The position numbers and the translations under genes were made by a program. Below the pieces are notes generated by a model. The model was not told the origin of the DNA, ran no database searches, and saw nothing but the letters and a program-made list of their open reading frames with translations. From positions 4,193,855-4,257,854 of the forward strand of contig NC_134030.1 of NCBI RefSeq assembly GCF_964204645.1: a DNA stretch of 64,000 bases, in the 5' to 3' direction. This DNA is from Tubulanus polymorphus. Its lineage: Eukaryota; Nemertea; Palaeonemertea; Tubulaniformes; Tubulanidae. Within the stretch, counting starts at the first letter, position 1; every line of letters starts with the position of its first letter. Below are positions 1 through 11,151 of the stretch, in pieces.

Positions 1-302
1 AAAGTTGTTTGAAATAAACCAGATATCAGTATATGCCGTAGTTAAATTGCAGTTTTGATAGCTAGTATGTCAGTTTAGTTTACCACTGGTTAAAATTTCT
101 GACAAAGTTTGAGTAACCCATATTTTTGCACCCGTATTTTTAAGTATAAACAGTCTTTATTTATTCTATACGTTAACATCTCCTCTACATCTCCTCTGAT
201 GGGGTATAGGCTATTTGGTTTGAGCAACTTGAGACCATTTTCCATCACCTGCACAGGTTGTGGGTCGTATCTCATGTATATTCACATGTCTGATTATTTC
301 AG

Positions 303-3009
303 CCGGTGTCTACTTACAATATCAATGACAGTACAGCAGCATACAGTCACGCTTCGACGTCTGCTGAGAATGGTGGATATACAGTTGCCGTGAACACAGA
401 TGACTATGACTACGATCCGAATACTGTACGTGCTTAATCGCGTTATAGCCTGTCGTCATGCTTCCCATGAAATGAACTTGAACTTAAATAAATTCCCGTT
501 TTATTGAAAGCAATTTCGGTAGATTATGTTTACCGCGGGTAGATTGTTTACCGCGAAGTTGGCTATTTTCTTCCAATTGTCGTGTATTCCGGACAAAATG
601 TTTAGAATTTACTGCCCGAGGTTGAATTTATTGCACCATGTCAAATCTGAGGCGGGCGAAGTCTACTGTGCATCTATTTTCCTCAAACATTTTACCAGAT
701 ACAGAAGTCAAATTGACTCATGTATTTATAAGGATGAGCTTTTGATCTCTAATATCCAAACATTATTTTAAGTCCAGTTTTAGTTAAGTGCATTCGCATT
801 AGGTCCAGGAATATTGACTTGCTATGAATATTCGAATCTTAAATAGTTTTCTATTCTGATCTATGTGTATACTGATGTATGTATTTGTGTTGTTTTTCGT
901 ATAGACTGAAGAAGACAGACTGATCAACAATGAGATAGCACCACCTCTGTCACCTAATCCTGATCTACATCAAGCGATTTCGTTTCGGAGAGCTTTGACA
1001 ATTCCGGTTAGTAGAATGTGTCAAATCATGTGTAATTGTGGTATTACGCAATAGCGGGGCTATGAGACTACTACAGAAGTCATGCAGCATATCAATCTTA
1101 CTATACATAGACCGATCCTTATGTAACGGGTATAAAAAGTAAAATATTGAACAGCTTGGCACTTGTGGATAAATCAATAAATGAAATTGAAAGTGCCTTT
1201 CATGTACGTACCAGATTTCCGAGGCCAAGCTGTTAGTACACTTGCAATAAAACGAAGTATTTTATTAAGCAATTGACATATATAGTTTTTAACTCTTTTT
1301 TACAGGGCGTTATTGAGTTTGCGTTGGTTTTATTCTTTGCGAAGTTAGTCAGTTATACTTTTCTGTTTTGGTTACCAGAGTACATCAATGAGAGTAGTAA
1401 ATGTACGTATTGAAGAGCGTTATAAACTAGATTTCTTCGACTGGGATTAGCATTTCTAAATATAGCGTCAAAATGAGCGTTACGAAAGTGTTATTGAATT
1501 TGAAAATCAGCAAAATTTTCTCATCTTATTTCAGCGCATTTCGATGCACAGAAAGCGGCTGATTTGTCAGCGTTGTTTGATGTAGGTGGTATAATTGGGG
1601 GAATATTAGCCGGTGTAATCTCTGATTTGACGGGAGCTCGTGCTTCCACTTGCCTAGTCATGTTAGCATTAGCTGCGCCTATGGTTAGTACTAATGATCA
1701 GGACCCAGTTTTACCCTTCTCAATTTATAGTATTTTATTTTAGGGTTAAAAGATTGGGAATTAACTTATTGTAACCTTAACTGGGCTCAATTTCGCCTTA
1801 AACTGGAATTTTGAATTGATATCAATTTGAAGTTTGAAGTGTTTTTCCCTGGGATTTAAATATTCAGCCGTTCCTAATGGATTTTACATCAAATAAAATG
1901 TATCTTTCTATCTTTTCAGATGTTTTTATACGAACAATTTGGTAATACAAGTATGACGAGCTTTGTGGGTAAGTGCATAGATTATTTGTATGAAGTTCAA
2001 GGTTCTACAGAGTCAAAAAAAGTTCAGTTCAAATGTTTTAGCCCTGGACTAGTCAAATTTTGGAACAAGGTCCAGAATAGCGAATGAGCATCAGCTAGTT
2101 CACTGAATTGATTTGTCATTATTTTCAGCACTATTGATGGCGACAGGTCTCTTAGTTAACGGTCCGTATGCGCTCATCACAACAGCTGTGTCAGCAGATC
2201 TCGGAACTCATAAAAGCCTACAGGGAAATTCTAAAGCACTGGCTACAGTGACCGCTATAATCGATGGTACAGGCTCGATGGGTATGTGTATCATCATATT
2301 CATACTCAACACAATCTAATAATGTTGAAATTGTTTTGAAACTTCGAAATAGTCCATCAACGTCATAAGGTAGAGTGAAGCATCTCCCAGGCACATCGTC
2401 ACAGCTGTGACAGGTCTGACATGTGTGGGGCCATAATTTAAGAATAAACATTTCATAGATAAGCTGAAATATATTTTATGTAATGGGAGGTACCACTAAG
2501 CTATCATTTGCACAGATGATGGGATACTAGTCTACAACACTTCTAGTAAAAACAACTACTTGTCAAATATAAGTTCCAACCCTATTGAAATATAAAGGGG
2601 TGATCCATAAATTGTGTATAAATGCATTGAGGGTGTCAAAAAAGGGTTCGCAAATGTCTAAAATGAGATATTGAGTTTTTGTGTTATGTTTTATTTAGGT
2701 GCTGCATTGGGTCCACTGGTGACTGGTTTTATTTCTGATTCACTTGGCTGGAATTGGGTGTTTCGTATGTTAATACTAGCCGACCTACTCGCCCTCGTTG
2801 TAAGTGCTTATATCCTCATTTCGAAAGAATACCCGAAACTGAAAGCGAAATACTTATCGTATCAATCTCGATATCAAATCTCAGCTGCCGTCTTACGCCG
2901 CGGTCTTATTTTCATCAGCGTCACACTCTTAATCATCGTTGGCATTTACTTTGCACGTTACTATGAACAGAAGCAACGTGTTAACAAAATAGTAGTTCTA
3001 AAGAGTTAA
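303..3009 (+). CDS. SLC37 sugar-phosphate exchanger, 3' part (7 exons, 5' end outside window)
   Basis: Exons at 303-425, 905-1006, 1306-1396, 1535-1683, 1920-1968, 2129-2281 and 2699-3009 join in one frame. The protein reads through an acidic central loop, then membrane segments with the SLC37 landmarks KLVSYTFLFWLPEYI, ALFDVGGIIGGILAGVISD, NGPYALITTAVSADLGTHK and VTAIIDGTGSMGAALGPL. From family knowledge, SLC37A1/A2 are ER glucose-6-phosphate/phosphate antiporters of the major facilitator superfamily; here the C-terminal half is seen. The last exon can be read through to TAA at 3007-3009, giving a long tail with an extra hydrophobic stretch, or cut at a strong donor (gtaagt at 2800) and spliced to 4069 (separate entry). 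I prefer the spliced form as ancestral because vertebrate SLC37A2 ends in a matching short tail. A or B paralogy is not decidable by eye. Confidence 0.9.
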
Positions 3010-3040
3010 AGCTTAAAGCGATGGTGGAACTAGATGAATA

Positions 3041-3173
3041 CAGTCAAACTTGGTTAAGGCGCCAATGTGATCACATCTTTAAAAGTAATCAATATTTTCG
3101 AGTCCCAAATGTAAGTCGTCATTTGTACAAGTCAACTACATGATGATGATCTCAAGTATGATCACTTTGACTG
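3041..3173. mobile_element. MITE-like element with CAGTCAAA termini
   Basis: The ends TACAGTCAAACTTGG and CACTTTGACTGTA are inverted copies of one another and are flanked by TA, as in Tc1/mariner/pogo-type elements. It lies directly after the SLC37 read-through stop, so it would form part of that 3' UTR. It has no coding capacity. Confidence 0.55.
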
Positions 3174-3390
3174 TATTTTCTCTTAAAGAATATAGTTGCC
3201 ATGGCTCCAACTTTGGTCCGAATGTAACTGGAACAATCCTTGATATGAACGTTATGTACTTTATTTACTTAAAATACTAGGGCAGTCCCCTCATTAGTTT
3301 TATGGATGCTCTGCTCACCAGAGGAATCTATTTTAAACATTACTAACACTTAAATCGTCACTTCGAGCAAAATAATACATTCCATTTACA

Positions 3391-3537
3391 GTAGGCTCCG
3401 TTCTAATCGGATCTGATCAACTCGGATGATAACATTTAGCTCATGAGATTTCTGATCCTATACATGAATTATGTACAATCCATCTCTGAAAAATGTTCAC
3501 AGTCTAAAAACATCCAACTCAAGCGGAGTCTACTGTA
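3391..3537. mobile_element. Pogo/Tigger-like MITE (CAGTAGnCTCCG termini)
   Basis: Inverted ends CAGTAGGCTCCG and CGGAGTCTACTG are flanked by TA. Related termini recur at 37263-37437, and one end at about 57150, so this is a dispersed non-autonomous family. Confidence 0.6.
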
Positions 3538-4068
3538 ATTTATCATTTCCCAGTTTTAAGGTCGCATTTGTGTTTACTGAATATTTATTAAAGTTGAGTT
3601 GAAATAGATTTTTATATATTTGTTTAATCTTAATGTTTCATCATATTCTGATTTTAACATCTATTTATTTTATGTTCATCGCTCTTTGCGCAAATTAGTC
3701 TTTATTTTATCTGTGAGATTTGTTTACTTTTTCTGCCGCTCTTCTAGATATTTGTGTCCGTGAGACGTTTTCACATTTTAGCATATTAAAAGATGGTTTT
3801 ATATTTTTATCAAGACCAAAGTGAATGATCAATTTCTATCAAAGTTTAATAGCATGTATGAGGGAACTTCTTGCGCCTTGAAAGTGCCATTAGCTTTTCG
3901 AATATAAACAAAACTTTTGTACCTTATATAAACTTGGTTAGAGGGTCTATTTTATATAGGAAAAATATGAACTAAATGCTATGTATTCACATAACTTAGG
4001 AATAAAATCGGCGTGTTATTTCACAAAACAAATTTGTTTGACCTTGTTTTATTTTTTCTCTTTCACAG

Positions 4069-4173
4069 TGTCTCATACGATTGGTTGTTAAGGAATTCAT
4101 GCACTGTTGTGGTCGCAAGGTGCTTGCGGTTTCCGGACCCAGATACGGACCAACAGAAGATCACTCTGAATAG
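4069..4173 (+). CDS. Alternative terminal exon of the SLC37 gene
   Basis: A strong polypyrimidine tract and cacag acceptor precede 4069. Joined to the internal donor at 2799/2800 (phase 0), the protein continues as LALV-CLIRLVVKEFMHCCGRK and stops at TAG 4171-4173. The RLVxKE motif matches the C-terminal start of human SLC37A2 (RLVYKE, recalled from family knowledge). An AATAAA at 4001-4006, just before this acceptor, could end the read-through transcript. Another AATAAA near 4798 could serve this exon. The open frame at 4013-4282 in another frame is then a shadow. Confidence 0.75.
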   Translation, partial: CLIRLVVKEFMHCCGRKVLAVSGPRYGPTEDHSE

Positions 4174-6139
4174 ATCGGTCCCTACCGGAGATTCAATTTT
4201 AATCGACTCTGAGCTCTTGTCGTTAATGGAAATCTATGACAAACCTCGCAGGGCTGAAACGCGTAGATATAAGATGGTTTAAAAAAGATTGAATGATATG
4301 AATTTTTCGTATTTATGGTACAATCCAGATCAATTTAATCGGGTATCTACTGCCGTGGATTCGGGGCAAATTTTACGCAACGACATTATTAACAGACGTC
4401 ACGGTGATCACACGCGGCATATTGCCTGTCTTAATTGGCGGTCAACCGTTACGTCAGATGTGACGTCACGTGAATAGGGTCTACGTCTGGTTATAAGCTT
4501 GGACTCTTTCTTTTAAGACTCCATGATATAACTTAACTCATGTGTACTATATATACGACATGCTGCTCAGTATTTACAGCGCAAATTGTGATATTCATTG
4601 ACTTTCATTTTATTATAAACTGGCCGCATTAACGTGTAGACTTCGCTTCCACGTAACATAATGTTTAGATAGTAAGGGGCCGCATTTGCCGGTTAGGTTT
4701 TATTTTCTTAATTTCGATGATAGCAAATTCTTTAACTATTTAACGTCATCAACATTTTCCGAAAGATTTCGTCACTAATTCAGTGATTTTTAGACGGAAT
4801 AAACCTTAGATTACATTTAAAGGTTTACCGAAAGGTTTTTAGCATGTGAATGATTATGAAATGTCAGCGTTTAATCTGATGTTTTATTTATTGTTGTTGT
4901 TTTTTTTTTACGTCGATGTGATTGTTTTACTTCCAACAAACATAGAGGATAAACATCTAATAACGCCTTACGTGAAAATTAATCAATGACCCTTTTACAC
5001 GTACAATGTACCGGTATAAATCAGATCGAAACGTTCTGATCTACTTGTAAGATTGTATGTATATAATACAAATCTTTTTTCTAAAAATTCAAACTTGATC
5101 TTGTTTATTTCAAACTCGGCGAGATCGCGACGTTGCTGCTGCGCCGGTGATGATCAAACGGAATGAAAACAGTGTTATCTTTTTATCTTTTGACATTTCC
5201 ACTTTGTTGGCGTATCGATTGAGAAGCGAATCCCTGGAAATGTGCCATCGGTGAAAAAATTAACCAGATGAAACGATGTCGATTCATGATGGGTTGATAA
5301 AAATGGCAGGTTCGAAAGGTAATGATGAAAGGACAGCCGCGGTTTCACTCATGAATGTGAATTAACTGGTGACGTCGGTCGGTGCGTAACCTCGACAATC
5401 TGTGACGTTAAAGTTACACTGATGTTCAGCGTAAATCAACACTGAATATACAAAATTGAATTGTCTCTTCTGAACCCATCGCGCGCTAATGTCGCTGGAT
5501 CTATGGTTTTCTATTATCGCTACGCGGGACACCGGACGATCTATTCATATCAGAAATTAAGATTTTGCTAAGATCTGGTTCTAAAGGCGAGGGAGATACT
5601 GTTGAAGCGGTTAACACGTCTTTTTGTCCATTGATTGATTTGATTGATTGATACCACGAATAAGCACCGGTAGCGAGCCGGCGATTGACTATCCATCAGC
5701 GTGGATATGTCCTAATTTGTACAGACAGTAAGACATGAAGAAATCAATCTCAAGATTGCTTTATCCGATCGATAGAAAAGTTTTCACTACCCTTCATATG
5801 GATTACATCAGACTCGTTGCAAATCCCATTAAATACCTTTGTTAATTAAGTTGCTTATTAAAAAATTTATCTTGTTCTCATTACATCTACATATATTATA
5901 TACAAATGTATTTGATTAACCCTAAACCTTTCATACACAGGCAAGAATACAGCGGTTCGAAGCATCATTGCATTGTGATCGTCGTAAATCGATAAAAAAC
6001 GTTTCTTTCAATTTTTGATTGAACCTTGGCGGAATCGTTCGAAGACGGTTTCACTAGTCTGTACCAGATCCGCCAGGCAGAGTTTAGAGTCATCGCCGAC
6101 ACTTATAATACGTGACTGGATCGAAGTCGGACTGTATAA
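4174..6139. other. Intergenic stretch between SLC37 and opsin genes
   Basis: No supportable gene. It contains a cluster of CRE-type sites near 4396-4472 and short GATT repeats near 5630-5650. The short open frames do not look coding. It holds the 3' flank of the minus-strand opsin gene. Confidence 0.6.
4452..4472. promoter_or_regulatory. Overlapping CRE (TGACGTCA) and E-box (CACGTG)
   Basis: A palindromic TGACGTCA at 4461-4468 runs into CACGTG at 4467-4472. Two further ACGTCA half-sites lie nearby (about 4396 and 4451). This density suggests a CREB/bHLH-bound promoter or enhancer, but no adjacent transcript start is visible. Confidence 0.3.
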
Positions 6140-8444
6140 TTAAAGGGCAACCCTTTCAGTTGTTTGTGTAGACTCGGCGGGTAAACGTCGATAGCAAAAA
6201 AATATTTCTTTGCGTAAATCGTCATTAGTGCAGTAGTAAACGAATGGATTCACAATTACAATCGATTTGGCGAGAACCGGAGCTAGGATCGACCATTGGC
6301 TGTCGTGAATTGAATTGAGTCGGAACGCGCCTATAAACGACACGACTGCGTACGGAGTCCAGCAAACCAAAAAGGCACACACCATAACAACACTCATCTG
6401 AAAAGAAATATCGACACACAATCGATACGCACACAATTGAAGTGAAGTCAACCTTATTTTCAGAGAGCGGCTGGTGTTAGATAATGATAGCAAATTTGTG
6501 TTCTGATTTACTGCATATCAACGGTACGACTTACGATAGTGATTTTGTTTTCTGAATTTCTGATTTTTTGGGTCCTTTGTGTAGTTTTCGCGAATCGGCA
6601 ATTACGACGACGAAGCCAAATGATGATGGACGAATAGCAGTAAGCCATGACTGTTATGGGTATCAGGAACACGGCCAAAAACATTGAAACTATGAAGGCA
6701 ACGTTAGCAGGCTTGTCGTTGTGCCAGTCCACGCTACATAACGTCTACCATGGAAGAAACAATTGAAAACAATCGTCGAAACTAGGACCTATGATTTTTG
6801 CCAATGTTGGCCTTTGTTCTTACATCGCCGAACAGTTTATGGTAATGATCATTGCGACATGAATTGATTAAAAGGGAGGAGATAGGCATACTTACTTTCT
6901 GCGGTTCGAGTTTGTAAGAGGACCACCCGACAAGTGGAAACGTACTCCACATGATGCCATATAACCAAATTACTAAATTCACTATAGCAGCTTTCTGCAT
7001 TGTATCCAAACAAAATACTGAAAACAACGAAAGGACGGAGCATTTACTGCAAGTAAGTAGATATACCACCCACATCGGTGCAGAACAATTTTGGCGGTAT
7101 AGAGAGTACGGCGGTATAGCGGGGATGTTTTACTATGTACTTGTATAGAGGTACATTGAGAAAACCTGGCGTAGGCGGGGGTGGCGGTTTATAGGAGGGC
7201 GGTATATCGGGGTTGACTGTATATGTAATCTCAATCTAAGATGCTGGAGGAAGGAAGTTACCGCTGAATGGAAGTCGAACTCGTAAGTATCTGTCGACAC
7301 TAATCGCTGTTAGATTGTTAATGGATATATTTCCCACGAGAAAACACAAGAAGCCGTAAACCTGGCATCCTTCATCGCCGAAATACCACGACACCTGAAA
7401 GAAAAAAATAAAAGAGGATCTCAATTTTTCTTTCATTATGGCATATTGTTAATCACGTCGGTCTGAAATAGGGATTCAATTTCAAAAGATTAGTTCATTC
7501 ACCACGGATTTCTAATTAATAGTAAAACTATTAATCCGGATTAGACCCATCTATGCGATTCATTGATACGTAGAAGTGATCTTCTTACCCTTAATACTTT
7601 GGCAAAATAATTAAGAAGTTGCAATTGGAAAGCGATCCTACGTAATGATGTAACTGAAAGTGATGATATACACGCTACTACGATCAATGTCCCCGAAAGA
7701 CAATATACCTTAAGTGAAGATATGGCTGTCATTGGAATCGCCACAACGCAAGAGAACAAATCACCGATTGCCAAGTTCGCTAGGAATACATTCGTAGGCG
7801 TTCTCAGGGACGGAGTTCGTAACCATGTTATCAGAAACAGTCCGTTGAAAACAGTTCCAGCGATACCTTGAAATCATTAAGTAAATTATCTGGAATGCAT
7901 TTTAGCTCCTCTATCCGAATGATACGTAAATCATTAGATTTTAACATCGGAACTGTCAGAAAATAAACTTTTTCTTCGATCTACTTTGGATTTTTATTTG
8001 TTAGCTATACTGAGATTTGTATCAGTTCACTACAGTCACGAAACTCACGTACACAAATGACAGAAAACCTTTTAAAAATTAATCTTTGCGTAGAGTCAAA
8101 AAGGGTTAAAAATTCTTAAATCTTCCTATCGCTTGAAATTTTGTTTTCTTATCGCTAGAAATCAAGAATTTGCTGCGGATGTAAAAATATAAAGCACTCG
8201 TACAGGTATTAGTTATATCCCTTTTTCAGGGTCCAGAAAATGTGCCAGAACTGAGTGCGTTCAACATTTATTTGTAGCATCTCATTATCGCATATTATTA
8301 TTGGTTTGAAGCTGATAGTAAAATCTTCAATCGACTTAACAGAAACTATGAGATCTTACCTGTTAACACCATATAAATTCCTACAGCAATGCTCAATTCT
8401 GTACTCAAATGAACATCAACTACTGCAGATGAGTTATTGTACAT
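6140..8444 (-). CDS. RRH-like: Opsin, peropsin/RGR-like (6 exons, 321 aa)
   Basis: Exons (5'->3' on minus): 8444-8360, 7866-7709, 7394-7262, 7017-6896, 6744-6535, 6397-6140; 966 nt including the stop, with all phases closing. Retinal-binding Lys280 lies in TM7 (PVLAKS) and NPFVY (286-290) follows. DRY is at 115-117, the TM3 disulfide Cys is Cys91, and Tyr94 holds the usual vertebrate counterion site. Glu163, six residues before Cys169, matches the ancestral counterion position 181. GCQVYG, VDRYL and MSVVMVCAFLVCWTPY fit peropsin best. An N-terminal NNSS sequon precedes TM1. Peropsins bind retinal and act as photoisomerases or photosensors; the role here is inferred. A group-4 opsin other than RRH is possible. 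Intron 3 holds a MITE copy. Confidence 0.93.
7062..7223. mobile_element. MITE-like repeat, copy A (GGCGGTATAT family) in opsin intron
   Basis: Contains ATATACCACCCACATCG and, inverted, GGGCGGTATATCGGGG with a TGACTGTATAT end. The same modules in mirrored order occur at 44241-44440 in the DEG/ENaC gene, so this is a dispersed non-coding element inserted in two unrelated introns. Confidence 0.6.
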
Positions 8445-9459
8445 CGCCGACTGAACAGATACTGCTCCCGGGAGACGAGACAGGTCCCCGCTCAATGTCA
8501 ATTACCGAGAAGTTACGGATTGACTTCTATATTACCCGCAGGTGTTCCCGTAGTTGAATGAGTGTTAATGTTTTCGTCATGCTCGGTCTCATCTAGCATC
8601 GATAAGATGCGTTCAATTCGTGCGTTCAGATTGTTGTGGCGTCCCAGTGTGCCGGCTTTGTGCTGTGTCGTCTTTTCTTCAGACACTGCAGATATATGGA
8701 AAGCCTACGCAATTTAAGTACGGTATTCTTCTTACATATTGGAAACTAATCATCACCTCCATATTTATGAAATGCAACGATAATTGAGTATTTACTAGAA
8801 CTCGAGCTTCACAGCCAAGATTGGATTACCCTTACCCAAGTCTAAGATCAGTCATAGGTTCACGGTCCCCGCTAGAAGACTTGATTCCACGCGATTTTTC
8901 TATTTTCCAAAACCGTTAACCTGAAAGTATTACTTACATGTACAATAACACTTAACCCAACATGATATATGCGTGTATGTAAAATTTATTCATTTATTTA
9001 GACCTTCGTTAAATCAAGAATTAATCATTTAGAAGCCATATCAGAATCCGCGAGTAAAACCGAATTCAAAACTAGTCTTTCTCGCGCTATTGGCCTCTGG
9101 GTTTGGCCATTGGAGATAACGCCCTTATATGACCATTTTGTTTGGCCCGATCTTTAAACACATCATTAATAGATACATCATCAAACTAAACCTTCTTACA
9201 TTCTTACATTTTACGTATCCGAATTGACCTTTTGAAAATAAACATTAGATGATTTAGCTGTGAAGTCACGTAGTATTAGATACTAAGTGGCTAGTGGAGA
9301 ATTTCTTAAATTACAATTACACGTTTTGGGCTCTAAGTATAAATGAGTGTCGCACGTTCGAGGAAGATTCTTCATGATATCGAAATGACTGCGTGAATTA
9401 AGATGGCACATTGACGTGACAGGGCTATTACTGATGAATACTAACTTACGTAACTCTAG
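8445..9459. other. Opsin upstream region and spacer
   Basis: Upstream (minus-strand sense) of the opsin start, so it should hold its 5' UTR and promoter. No coding exon with splice sites was recognised; the plus-strand frame at 8255-8557 is antisense to the opsin first exon. The rest is AT-rich. Confidence 0.5.
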
Positions 9460-10276
9460 TTATTCAATAGTAGTTTCACTCATACTTTCGTTGCCTTTAT
9501 TATGATCCACATTTGCTGTATCCTTTTTCGCCGGCTGACTGTAATCGTACACCTTAGTTTTCTTTCTCTTAGATTTCAGAAAATCCCAAGCCTTCCAAGC
9601 GCCTACAATAGGCAAACCGATTAATCTGTTTCTTGATAATACACCCATAACACAATACATACGATATAATGAATCATCGCTATTACGTTTGATTACAACC
9701 ATGATGTGGTAAAATAACCAATTAAGACAAGTGTCCCGGGGTACATAGATTTTTTATTGTTTTCCTGGCTGGCATTTCGTTAAAACACTGACTCCTGATA
9801 GGTTAAAAGCACTGATATTTATTCAAGAATTTTTCATGTTCGTTTCGTAAAAAATAGTGTGGACAACACGCTCTGGTTTTGCACACTCTCTTTATCATGA
9901 AAATACAGTTATGATAATACATTTTTGTAAGTGATTTGATGTTAAACAGGCTAAGCTACGTATATATCATGACCAAGATTTGATAACGAACCTCCATACC
10001 CCACAAATGATAGATGATTTTTGAATATTTATTCAAAAAGATTTACCAAGACGTATATACAAGCTCGAAGTTTAAAAAACAGTTTTAACATTTACCTGTC
10101 GTCAATGATTCTCTGTTGTTTTCTTTATTCGTGATACATTTCACCAAAACACCGATGATTATCAAAATTTTCACTGCTGCTATTCCAAGTATATACAAAT
10201 ACAAGCGATCATTTGCGAGCGATTCCGAACCGTCTTCCTCGAGCACAAGCGTCGTATTATTTGTTGGTTTTACCAT
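9460..10276 (-). CDS. Small single-pass membrane protein, unknown family (2 exons, 107 aa)
   Basis: Exon 1 is 10276-10096 (60 codons plus G, donor gtaaat). Exon 2 is 9602-9460, acceptor tattgtag, phase matched. The protein has a short N-terminus with NNTT sequon, an acidic stretch (LEEDGSES), one hydrophobic segment at residues about 26-46 (LYLYILGIAAVKILIIIGVL), then a basic, polar tail of 60 residues with KSKRKKTK. The layout (extracellular glycosylated N-terminus, cytosolic basic tail) resembles small channel-modulator subunits such as KCNE, but I see no diagnostic KCNE motif. The start is the first ATG of the frame. It could also be the end of a longer gene. Family not recognised. Confidence 0.55.
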
Positions 10277-11151
10277 CTCTTGTATCCTTTTAATGAGAAA
10301 AGAGCAGTCTCGTCAAAAATAACACTTATCATCACGCAATGTTGTAGCTTGTCTGTGACGCCGGACAGTTATCACGAAAACGGAACACAATTCCTCAGCC
10401 TTCAGGAACCTGCGAAACTGTGAGCGGTCAAATAGTGTCATGAAGTTAGTTTACAGGTGATTACTAGCACAACTGATTACAGGTCAAGAGTATCAGCCTC
10501 GAAACGCTCACGCGTCGTAGACTTGGTACCACCAATATCTGGCATTTTCTTTTCTACGCACCGAATTTCAGAGCAACTGGCGGCCGCTTTATGACACCGT
10601 TTTGCAGGACCGATGTAATAAAATTAACTCAGCCCTAACTCACCTTGTCAATAGCGAATCTTGTAAGACTGAAGAACATCTTCCGTTTTTCTTACGATTT
10701 GATAATTCGTCGAGGAAAGATTAGGTGATTAAACTCGATCGATCGATTTTCACCGAATTTGCATTATAGTGTACGAAGGGATACGATACGAATTTCCTAA
10801 TCGGTGATTAGCAGACATATGCTAGTTATCTTCGCCGCGTCTTGAATCCACGATTGCTTATTTCACCCGGTGTGTCACCTCGACCGAATAAAAGCGGTGA
10901 AAAAAATGCGTACCGAATCGTGTGATAGGCGGTCCCAGTTTTTGTACTGAATTCGGCTATTATATACGCCGAAGAAAGTCGCCTAGCCGGTCTCAAGCAG
11001 GGATGTCATTTACAGAAATGACCTACCATATTCCAGCACAGGTAATTTCTAATTTGCATACGGAATAACAAGTGATTATCACGCATTCATATAAGCAAGT
11101 TACTACGTTACTACTGTTGAAGTTACTACGTATGGTGATTTAAAAGCAATT
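10277..11151. other. Spacer between orphan membrane gene and DYNLT5-like gene
   Basis: No gene seen. GATCGATCGAT tracts occur near 10735-10750. It probably contains the promoter of the membrane-protein gene and the very short 3' end of the dynein light chain gene. Confidence 0.5.
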
